NCBI GenBank assembly: GCA_005789925.1
Contig: SXWG01000151.1
Coordinates: 1-5,325 of the forward strand
Reading direction: 5' to 3'
Origin: Actinomycetota bacterium
GTDB lineage: Bacteria > Actinomycetota > Acidimicrobiia > Acidimicrobiales > Ilumatobacteraceae
Length of the DNA: 5,325 nt
Shown: positions 1 to 5,325 of the stretch, piece by piece
Layout of the letters: the number at the start of each line of letters is the position of its first letter
Position numbering within the stretch: the first letter of the stretch is position 1
The notes under the pieces: model-generated
The model's database searches: none
What the model was told of the DNA's origin: nothing
The model's input: the letters and a program-made list of their open reading frames with translations, nothing else
Program-made: the position numbers and the translations under genes

Positions 1-962
1 ATCACCTTCGTGGCGAATAGCTCGATCGTCTCGGTAGACGGATAATCGGGGCACCATGGCACGAAGCCCGTGCAGCCCGCATCGAGGAAGCGGCTGATCT
101 TCTCACTGACTTGCTCGGGCGTTCCGACGAATGCTTTCTCGCGCCACACCTCGAGTGGCTCGCCAGACATCGAACGAGAGCCGGCTGCCACCAACTCCGA
201 TTCGGTCTCGCGAATGAGGACCTCGCTCGAGATGGTTTTTCGAATCTCTGATTCGTCGCGACCGACGGTCTTGCAGTGAGTCTTCAAAATGTCACGCTTA
301 CGAATGAACTCATCGAGCGACGACCCGAAATTTGACACGTTCGCATGCTCAGCGACGACGCGAAGCGTCAACTGTTCGCCACCTCCACCGATCCACACCG
401 GCGGATGAGGTTGCTGCAGCGGCTTTGGATCGCAGTTCGCACGCACGAGCCTGTAGTGCTTACCCTCATAACTGGTCTCTCGCTGCGTCCACATGGACTT
501 CACGATTTCGACGGTCTCACGCAACATGCCGATGCGTGCCGATGGCTTCGGATAGTCGTACCCGTATCCCCGGTACTCATTTTCGTACCAACCGGCTCCG
601 ATACCCCACTCGACGCGACCGCCAGAGATGACATCAAGCGTGGACGTGATCTTGGCGAGAAGAGCCGGGTTTCGGTAACTGTTGCACCCGACCATCTGGC
701 CCAATCTGATGCGACTCGTCCTCTGGCTGATGGCTGCAAGGGTGGTCCAGCACTCGAACACGGCTTCGTGTGCAGGGACAGGGACATTGTGGAAGTGGTC
801 GTAGACCCACAGTGAGTCGAAGCCCAATTCTTCGGCCTTCACCGCGATGTCGACCGCCGCCTGCCATTTGTTTTCCGCGCCGTCGATCGACGCCAATTCC
901 ATCTTCCAACCTTGCGGCATGAAGACGCCGAAGAGCGGTGCGTGGTCAGATCGGAAGGTCAC
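1..962 (-). CDS. F420-dependent LLM-class oxidoreductase, Rv1855c-like (3' end cut by window edge)
   Basis: Luciferase-like (LLM) flavin/F420 TIM-barrel oxidoreductase. About 320 residues are visible and no stop is reached. The family is usually just over 300 residues, so only a few C-terminal residues should be missing. The N-terminal strand reads APLFGVFMPQGWKMEL (residues 8-23), the hallmark opening of the Rv1855c-type group. It is followed by GFDSLWVYDHFH (47-58), RNPALLAK and TLDVISGGR (97-116), GIGAGWYENEYRGYG (120-134) and PHPPVWIGGGGEQL (185-198), all expected cofactor-barrel landmarks. I chose the GTG at 962 because a GAAGAAGG sequence lies six bases upstream. The next in-frame start, ATG at 920, would delete the first barrel strand. 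The gene overlaps the upstream dehydrogenase by 17 bases, so co-transcription is likely. F420 use is inferred from the family, and FMN use is not excluded. The substrate is unknown. It is probably cytoplasmic: no signal peptide or membrane segment is visible. Confidence 0.9.
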   Translation of the reverse strand, partial: MTFRSDHAPLFGVFMPQGWKMELASIDGAENKWQAAVDIAVKAEELGFDSLWVYDHFHNVPVPAHEAVFECWTTLAAISQRTSRIRLGQMVGCNSYRNPALLAKITSTLDVISGGRVEWGIGAGWYENEYRGYGYDYPKPSARIGMLRETVEIVKSMWTQRETSYEGKHYRLVRANCDPKPLQQPHPPVWIGGGGEQLTLRVVAEHANVSNFGSSLDEFIRKRDILKTHCKTVGRDESEIRKTISSEVLIRETESELVAAGSRSMSGEPLEVWREKAFVGTPEQVSEKISRFLDAGCTGFVPWCPDYPSTETIELFATKV

Positions 963-2184
963 CAGTTGCCTTCTTCGTGGATCCGGTGTCCGTGAACGCC
1001 TTGATCGTGTTCTCGGCAATACGCATCTGATGAATCTCGTCCGCGCCATCGGCGAATCGTGCCCACCTGGCGTGTTGCAGCATGCTTGCGAGTGGGGTGT
1101 CAGTCGAATACCCGAGTGCGCCGTGCACTTGAATGGCGCGGTCGATGATGCGGTTCAGGCTGTTAGCCACGAAGTGCTTCGCCATCGACACTTCGGTTCG
1201 AAAGTCGTCGCCCCGGTCGATCTTGTAGGCGGCATGGAGAACCATCAACTTGCATTGGTACAGCTCCATCGCCGAGTCGGCGATCATCCACTGGACTCCC
1301 TGCTTTTCTGCGAGCCACGAACCGTGCGAGTAACGCGTCAGCGATCGATCAACCATCATGTTGAGCGCGGACTCCGCTTGAGCGATCCAACGCATGCAGT
1401 GAGCCAAGCGAGCCGGACCAAGTCGATACTGACCGAGACGATGACCGTTGCCACGTCCACCGAGAATCTGTGAGTCGTGCACCCGCAGATCCGTGATGAC
1501 GATTTCGCTGTGCCCGGTGGAACCGTGCATGGTCTCGACTTCGCGAACGTCATTCCAACCTTCTGTCGGCAGATCGACGAGAAAAGCGGTGTTCGCCCCT
1601 CGTGATCCTTCGGGCACATCCAACTCGGTTCGAGCAATGAGAATCGCGAATTTCGCGCGACGTGCGCCGGAGATGAACCACTTGTGCCCGTTGACGATCC
1701 ATTCGTCACCGTCTTTGATGGCATGGGTCTTGATCAGCGTCGGATCAGAACCAGCGACCTCGGGTTCAGTCATGGCAAAACACGAGGACACCACACCGTC
1801 ACAGAGTGGCTTCAGGTACTTCTGCTTCTGCTCCGGAGTGGCCCAATGGTGCAACGTGTGCATGTTGCCCTCATCCGGCGCTTGACAGTTAAACACCCAC
1901 GGACCGACACGAGTCTTTGCCGCCTCAGCCTGGACCATTGCCAAGGCGACGTGACCAAGACCCATACCTCCCCATTCCTTCGGCATGTGTGGCAACCACA
2001 GACCTTCACTGTGCGCGAACTTGCGCAGTCTGACGAGTTCGGTCACGTAGGCGCGACGCGTGTCGGCATCCATTTCCTCACGATGGCCATACGGCTCCAT
2101 CGCCGGAATGATGTGCATGTCGACGAAGTCGCGGACCTTGCCTCGAATCGCCTCATGTTCAGGCGCCAGTGTGAAATCGATCAT
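946..2184 (-). CDS. Acyl-CoA dehydrogenase, ACAD10/11-type (FadE family)
   Basis: FAD-dependent acyl-CoA dehydrogenase of 412 residues, full length for the family. It introduces an alpha,beta double bond into an acyl-CoA and passes electrons to electron-transfer flavoprotein. The N-terminal helical domain (about 1-130) contains FNCQAPDEGNMHTLHH (98-113), a signature I recall from the ACAD10/11 group and the related FadE2-like mycobacterial enzymes. The beta domain carries the flavin motif FAMTEPEVAGSDPT (136-149) and WIVNGHKWFISGA (162-174). The C-terminal domain carries RLGPARLAHCMR (254-265), IQVHGALGYS (351-360) and RFADGADEIHQ (376-386). In the last motif the residue aligned with the catalytic Glu of medium-chain dehydrogenase is Asp379, as in ACAD10/11. 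The ATG at 2184 has CGAGG five bases upstream. It is the first gene of a minus-strand pair, with the LLM oxidoreductase gene overlapping its 3' end, and it diverges from menG. Chain length and branching of the substrate cannot be told. Confidence 0.93.
   Translation of the reverse strand: MIDFTLAPEHEAIRGKVRDFVDMHIIPAMEPYGHREEMDADTRRAYVTELVRLRKFAHSEGLWLPHMPKEWGGMGLGHVALAMVQAEAAKTRVGPWVFNCQAPDEGNMHTLHHWATPEQKQKYLKPLCDGVVSSCFAMTEPEVAGSDPTLIKTHAIKDGDEWIVNGHKWFISGARRAKFAILIARTELDVPEGSRGANTAFLVDLPTEGWNDVREVETMHGSTGHSEIVITDLRVHDSQILGGRGNGHRLGQYRLGPARLAHCMRWIAQAESALNMMVDRSLTRYSHGSWLAEKQGVQWMIADSAMELYQCKLMVLHAAYKIDRGDDFRTEVSMAKHFVANSLNRIIDRAIQVHGALGYSTDTPLASMLQHARWARFADGADEIHQMRIAENTIKAFTDTGSTKKATGDLPI
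969..976 (-). promoter_or_regulatory. Shine-Dalgarno site of the LLM oxidoreductase gene
   Basis: On the minus strand this reads GAAGAAGG and ends six bases before the GTG at 962. It lies inside the last codons of the acyl-CoA dehydrogenase gene. It decides the start, because the alternative ATG at 920 would remove the conserved first strand of the barrel. Confidence 0.6.
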
Positions 2185-2189
2185 GTCAG

Positions 2190-2194
2190 CCTCG
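2190..2194 (-). promoter_or_regulatory. Shine-Dalgarno site of the acyl-CoA dehydrogenase gene
   Basis: Minus-strand CGAGG, five bases before the ATG at 2184. It supports that start, which also gives the normal family N-terminus (IDFTLAPEHEAIR). Confidence 0.55.
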
Positions 2195-2252
2195 AATCAG
2201 TGAATGCGTCTCGACAAACACGGAGCGCAGTTGGGCGCACCCGTCCTCAGGC

Positions 2253-2262
2253 ACCGTAGCCT
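2253..2262. promoter_or_regulatory. Candidate divergent -10 element shared by both strands
   Basis: The ten bases ACCGTAGCCT fit ANNNTANNNT. The plus strand reads TAGCCT (2257-2262) and the minus strand reads TACGGT (2258-2253), two TANNNT boxes sharing one TA step. The plus-strand box ends seven bases before the GTG at 2270. That places transcription initiation on the start codon itself and would make menG leaderless. The minus-strand box would give the dehydrogenase mRNA a leader of about 60 bases containing its Shine-Dalgarno site. No good -35 hexamer is visible: TTGGGC at 2231-2236 is 20 bases away from the plus-strand box. Four fixed bases in an 85-base gap can occur by chance, so this is tentative. 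Confidence 0.3.
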
Positions 2263-2269
2263 TCCGAGA

Positions 2270-3007
2270 GTGAGGTTCGGCAGTCGTAACCAGAGTCGTG
2301 AGAGCGATGTTTCTTGGGACACCGACACCTTGCCGGAAGGCGAGACCAAGTCAGCGATGGTGCGCGCCATGTTCGATGCCATCGCCCCGCGCTACGACAT
2401 GGTCAATCGCATCATGACGTTTCGCCTCGACGTGAGGTGGCGCAAACGAGCCGTCCGAGAACTGCGGTTACCGCGCGGGAGCACTGTCCTCGATCTCGCA
2501 TCGGGTACGGGTGACCTCTGCGTCGATCTTGCCAAAGCCGGACACAAACCGCTCTCGATGGATTTGTCGTTCGGAATGTTGTCTGCCGACCGCAGTGGTT
2601 CACCCCGAGCACAGTCCGACATTCTCCGCCTTCCCGTCGCAGACGGATCGGTCGACGGGGCGATGTGCGGTTTCGCGCTACGAAATCTGGTCGACCTCGA
2701 TGTCTTCTTCCGCGAATTGGCACGCGTCGTGCGACCTGGTGGTCGCATCTCGCTCCTCGACGTCGGTGTTCCGCATCGTCGTCTCATTCGGTTTGGTAAC
2801 GACATCTATTTCGGAAAGATCGTCCCCCGCATCGGTGCGCTGCTCTCTGACGGTGCGGCCTACCGGTACCTTCCGCGGAGTGTGTCGTACCTACCTCCAC
2901 GCGAGCAGTTAGTGCAGATGCTTCGTGATGCCGGCTTTACTGACGCCGTCCACGAGCAACTCTCAGGTGGAATCACCCAGATGATGACGGGGACACGCAA
3001 CCAATGA
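2270..3007 (+). CDS. menG: Demethylmenaquinone methyltransferase (MenG/UbiE family)
   Basis: SAM-dependent C-methyltransferase catalysing the last step of menaquinone synthesis, demethylmenaquinone to menaquinone, at the inner face of the membrane. With the GTG start it has 245 residues, near the usual 230-250. Landmarks are LPEGE (21-25), MFDAIAPRYDMVN (34-46), LDVRWRKRAV (53-62), SAM motif I VLDLASGTGDL (73-83), the acidic-loop region MDLSFGML (97-104), LPVADGSVDG and FALRNLVDLD (121-144), RPGGRISLLDV (155-165), and the family signature YRYLPRSVSYLPP (198-210). The start is uncertain. ATG 2204 (267 residues) would leave only 19 bases between divergent starts and add a non-conserved, Arg-rich leader. 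TTG 2330 (225 residues) is also possible. GTG 2270 leaves room for promoters and follows a TANNNT box by seven bases. No Shine-Dalgarno is visible at any candidate. The stop overlaps the menF start by four bases. It is called menG rather than ubiE because isochorismate-pathway genes adjoin it. Confidence 0.93.
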   Translation: MRFGSRNQSRESDVSWDTDTLPEGETKSAMVRAMFDAIAPRYDMVNRIMTFRLDVRWRKRAVRELRLPRGSTVLDLASGTGDLCVDLAKAGHKPLSMDLSFGMLSADRSGSPRAQSDILRLPVADGSVDGAMCGFALRNLVDLDVFFRELARVVRPGGRISLLDVGVPHRRLIRFGNDIYFGKIVPRIGALLSDGAAYRYLPRSVSYLPPREQLVQMLRDAGFTDAVHEQLSGGITQMMTGTRNQ

Positions 3008-4233
3008 CGTCACGGTTGCACGTCTGCAGCCGACCACTGACGACACCGCTCGACCTGAACGCGGTGTGCAGAGGTGATGGCCTTCTCTTCGTACGTGACG
3101 GTGTCGGCGTCGCTGGGCGCGGTAGTGCTATCGCGTGTGATGAGAACTCAATTCTCAATGTGCTGAACGAAGTCGCATCCGTTGACGATCAGACCGACGC
3201 ACCACACGCCGTCGTCGCATTTGGTGTCAAACCCTTCGCGCGGGAAGCGCCTGCTCGATTCATCATCCCTGAAATTCTCGTGCACAAGCGGGCCGACGGA
3301 AGCCATTCGGTGTCTCTCATCGGCACAGACCCACAACTATTGACTGAGGCGCGGCTGTCTGCGGTCGTGGCCGACATGGCCAGCACACGGCCTAATCCGC
3401 CAAGTGTCAATTCATTCACGGTCGAACCTCTCACGCCCGTCGACACGTATCTCTCGGCCGTCATGGCAGCTCGTGACGCCGTGCGACGGGGCGACATCGA
3501 CAAGGCGGTCATCGCACGAGACATCCAGGTGCGCTCATCACAACCACTCGACGTGTACAGCATTCTGCTTCGACTACGCGCGTCGTTCGGATCAAGTTAC
3601 CGATTCCACATCGGTGGTTTCCTCGGTGCCTCTCCGGAATTGCTCGTTGAGCGTCAGGGCCGCATCATTCGTAGCCATCCACTCGCGGGCACTGCGCCAC
3701 GTACCGGAGACGCGACAGTTGATGCACGCCTTGCTGCAGAGTTGGTAGCGAGCATAAAAAATCAAATCGAACACCGTGTCGTCATCGACATGGTGCACGA
3801 CACCCTGCTCCCCCATTGTTCGTACCTCGACTGGGAACCAGAACCATCCATCGTCACGGTCGCCAATGTCCAGCATCTCGGCACCGCACTCGAAGGCGCG
3901 CTCGTCGAACCGCCACTCACTGCGCTCGCTCTCGTCGACATGCTCTGCCCGACACCTGCCCTCGGTGGTCACCCGACACATGAAGCCATGGACCTCATCA
4001 CGAAAGTCGAGGGCATGGATCGCGGAGACTATGGCGGTGCCGTCGGGTGGATAGACGGTCTCGGGGACGGAACGTGGGCGGTCGCCATTCGTTGTGCTCA
4101 ATTGAGTGCGGACCGAACACGCGCACGCCTCTTCGCTGGTGGTGGCATCGTCGCTGACAGCGAACCTCATTCAGAACTTGCCGAAACACAGGCAAAGTTC
4201 CAGGCGATGTTGTCGGCAATCGTCAGACCATGA
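3004..4233 (+). CDS. menF: Isochorismate synthase
   Basis: Mg2+-dependent chorismate-utilising enzyme of 409 residues, normal size. It isomerises chorismate to isochorismate, the entry step of menaquinone synthesis. The variable N-terminal part (1 to about 140) is followed by the chorismate-binding domain (about 145-405). Visible motifs are DKAVIARD (166-173), where Lys167 aligns with the general-base Lys of MenF/EntC; GGFLGASPELLVER (204-217), where Glu212 matches the general acid; HPLAGT (225-230); IEHRVVIDM (255-263); VQHLGT (289-294); CPTPALGGHP (315-324); RGDYGGAVGW (340-349); and GGGIVADSEPHSELAETQAK (379-398). Glu256 and Glu394 are the probable metal ligands. The start ATG lies in the ATGA overlap with the menG stop, so translation is probably coupled; only a distant GGGGA is seen upstream. 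EntC-type siderophore function is the main alternative. The adjoining menG and menD favour menaquinone. Confidence 0.92.
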   Translation: MTSRLHVCSRPLTTPLDLNAVCRGDGLLFVRDGVGVAGRGSAIACDENSILNVLNEVASVDDQTDAPHAVVAFGVKPFAREAPARFIIPEILVHKRADGSHSVSLIGTDPQLLTEARLSAVVADMASTRPNPPSVNSFTVEPLTPVDTYLSAVMAARDAVRRGDIDKAVIARDIQVRSSQPLDVYSILLRLRASFGSSYRFHIGGFLGASPELLVERQGRIIRSHPLAGTAPRTGDATVDARLAAELVASIKNQIEHRVVIDMVHDTLLPHCSYLDWEPEPSIVTVANVQHLGTALEGALVEPPLTALALVDMLCPTPALGGHPTHEAMDLITKVEGMDRGDYGGAVGWIDGLGDGTWAVAIRCAQLSADRTRARLFAGGGIVADSEPHSELAETQAKFQAMLSAIVRP

Positions 4234-4252
4234 GTCGACTGTCCACCGACTC
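4232..4252. terminator. Inverted repeat in the convergent menF/menD gap, possible terminator
   Basis: GAGTCG (4232-4237) and CGACTC (4247-4252) form a perfect six-base-pair stem with a nine-base loop, beginning in the menF stop codon. A second, weaker GAGA/TCTC stem (4267-4270 with 4276-4279) ends at the menD stop. Neither is followed by a T tract on either strand, so a classic intrinsic terminator is not shown. The position between two converging genes is where one would be expected. Confidence 0.25.
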
Positions 4253-4277
4253 GGCATTTGCTGTGCGAGACGGCCTC

Positions 4278-5325
4278 TCAGCCCGCTGACTGAGTAACCG
4301 CCGCTGCGGCAATGAGCCCGTTCACATGGTCGTGTGCGGCGACATTCGTCGATCGATCAGTACGAGCTTCGATGAGCACCGGGCCAGAGACGGCAAGTGC
4401 GACACGTAGGTCGTCCAATGTGGTGACGTTTCGATATGGAACGCCGAAGGTCGCGGCAAGATGTTCGAACGACACGGCATGCGGTGTGCCAAAGAGCGTC
4501 TCGAACTGATCAGCGTCCAACTCTTTTGCCTGAGGCAGGAAGCCGAAGATCGCTCCACCAGAGTTGTTCACGACCACGACTCGAAGATCTACCGGTCGCG
4601 ACGCGAGGTTCCAGAAACCATTCGCATCGTGAACACAGGCGATGTCGCCGATGAGCAAGGTGGTGGGAAGCCCACTCGCCAATGCGACACCCACCGCCGT
4701 ACTCACGACACCGTCGATGCCGTTCACTCCTCGATTGGAAAAGACTGCATGTTCACCACTCGCACCGCCGTACCACTCGACGTCACGGATCGGCATCGAT
4801 GAACTCACGACGAGTGGACCGACACGACTTTGCATCACACACCGCGCGATGGCTGGTTCACTCCACGTGTCGCGGAGTGCGCGCTCCAGCGCCTGTTCGG
4901 CGCGGTCAGCGGCCGACTCCCAACCCTCTAACCACGGTTCATCCATGTCTCCTGGCGACAGTTGATCGATGCGCTCCATGAGGTGACGGCAGGCCTCGTC
5001 GACGTCGACAACGAAGTTGACGGCTCCGATCAACTCTGGATCGAACACGCGGTCATCGACGCACCACTGATGCACCGGGCAACTCAGCGTCTTTAACCAC
5101 TGACCGAGAACTTTTGATGCGGGTGGCTCTCCGACACGGACAACGACCGATGGCTTCACTGTCGCCACGAACGCCTCACTTCGCAATAACCCGTCGAATG
5201 CTGCGACGACCACGGGGCTTTCGTCCCGCACTCCTGATCGAGTGTCTGCAAACACCGGCCATCCGAGCCGCTCGGCGATTTCGAGGATGGCCGGCGTCGC
5301 ACCGCGTCCTGCGATGAAGACTCCG
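4278..5325 (-). CDS. menD: MenD, SEPHCHC synthase (N-terminal part beyond window edge)
   Basis: Thiamine-diphosphate enzyme that decarboxylates 2-oxoglutarate and adds the succinic semialdehyde unit to isochorismate, the step after MenF. The visible 348 residues are the middle and C-terminal domains of a protein usually about 550 long. The N-terminal pyrimidine-binding domain, with the catalytic Glu for ThDP activation, lies to the right of the window. Numbering from the edge, GVFIAGRG (1-8) and PVFADTRSGVR (23-33) belong to the central domain. SSSMPIRDVEWYGG (174-187) and SNRGVNGIDGVVSTAVGVAL (196-215) belong to the C-terminal domain. The ThDP/Mg2+ motif runs from GDIACVHDANGFWN (226-239) to VVVVNN (249-254), a 29-residue GD-to-NN span. 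It continues as SGGAIFGFLPQA (255-266) and FETLFGTPHAV (274-284). The frame is open to the edge, with no start required inside the window; an internal GTG at 5255 is not the true start. The gene is convergent with menF across a 44-base gap, so it is transcribed separately from menG-menF. Confidence 0.95.
   Translation of the reverse strand, partial: GVFIAGRGATPAILEIAERLGWPVFADTRSGVRDESPVVVAAFDGLLRSEAFVATVKPSVVVRVGEPPASKVLGQWLKTLSCPVHQWCVDDRVFDPELIGAVNFVVDVDEACRHLMERIDQLSPGDMDEPWLEGWESAADRAEQALERALRDTWSEPAIARCVMQSRVGPLVVSSSMPIRDVEWYGGASGEHAVFSNRGVNGIDGVVSTAVGVALASGLPTTLLIGDIACVHDANGFWNLASRPVDLRVVVVNNSGGAIFGFLPQAKELDADQFETLFGTPHAVSFEHLAATFGVPYRNVTTLDDLRVALAVSGPVLIEARTDRSTNVAAHDHVNGLIAAAAVTQSAG

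Noticed and set aside
345..815. Plus-strand open frame of 156 codons opposite the LLM oxidoreductase gene
   Set aside because: The minus-strand frame here has continuous family motifs across the whole stretch. The plus-strand product has none.
847..1473. Plus-strand open frame of 208 codons opposite the acyl-CoA dehydrogenase and the start of the LLM gene
   Set aside because: It lies antisense to two strongly supported genes, shows no recognisable motif, and has the low-complexity look of a high-G+C shadow frame.
2231..2236. TTGGGC as a -35 box for menG
   Set aside because: The spacing to the TAGCCT box is 20 bases, longer than the usual 16-19, and the match to TTGACA is partial. I do not call it as a feature.
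2225..2238. GCGC-AGTTGG-GCGC as an operator-like inverted repeat in the divergent gap
   Set aside because: The arms are only four bases and each is itself palindromic. This is expected by chance in high-G+C DNA.
1684..2259. Plus-strand open frame of 191 codons opposite the dehydrogenase, running into the divergent gap
   Set aside because: It is fully antisense to the conserved dehydrogenase N-terminal and middle domains. It has no domain and no good ribosome-binding site, and it would cover the dehydrogenase promoter region.
3592..4170. Minus-strand open frame of 192 codons inside menF
   Set aside because: It is antisense to the most conserved half of isochorismate synthase. Its acidic, Val/Glu-rich composition follows from the complement of the menF codons, and no family was recognised.
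4278..5255. menD as a complete 325-residue protein starting at the GTG at 5255
   Set aside because: The same frame continues with conserved MenD central-domain sequence to the window edge, so the gene is cut by the window and not shortened.

Overview
The window is about 98% protein coding and holds five genes, two of them cut by the window edges. All five belong to familiar families. The combination suggests a high-G+C actinobacterium: an F420-dependent luciferase-like oxidoreductase, an acyl-CoA dehydrogenase, and menaquinone rather than ubiquinone genes. The MenG N-terminus (an LPEGE segment just before the FDAIAPRYD core) and the rather moderate G+C, judged by eye, remind me of the Acidimicrobiia (Ilumatobacter-like or freshwater/marine relatives). 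That placement is inference from memory, not a search result.

Left block, minus strand, 1-2184. An ACAD10/11-type acyl-CoA dehydrogenase (946-2184) is followed by an F420-dependent LLM-class oxidoreductase of the Rv1855c type (1-962, C-terminus just beyond the left edge). The genes overlap by 17 bases. The downstream GTG start has its own Shine-Dalgarno sequence inside the dehydrogenase gene, so the pair is almost certainly one transcription unit. A role in acyl-CoA or other carboxylic acid catabolism is likely, but the substrates cannot be read from the sequence.

Divergent gap, about 2185-2269. This short region separates the left block from the menaquinone genes and must carry both promoters. 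It contains a symmetrical ANNNTANNNT element that could serve as back-to-back -10 boxes. The plus-strand box sits seven bases before a GTG, so menG may be translated from a leaderless mRNA.

Middle and right block, 2270-5325. menG (demethylmenaquinone methyltransferase, last step of the pathway) and menF (isochorismate synthase, first committed step) lie on the plus strand and share an ATGA stop/start overlap. menD (SEPHCHC synthase, second step) lies convergently on the minus strand, 44 bases beyond the menF stop, and runs off the right edge without its N-terminal domain. MenF converts chorismate to isochorismate. MenD joins this to 2-oxoglutarate-derived succinic semialdehyde on thiamine diphosphate. 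MenG methylates the finished demethylmenaquinone at the membrane.

I found no mobile element, tRNA, rRNA, CRISPR array or clear novel system. No gene-free stretch exceeds 100 bases. The findings are small-scale: start-site architecture, an unusual active-site acid in the dehydrogenase, and the strand arrangement of the men genes.
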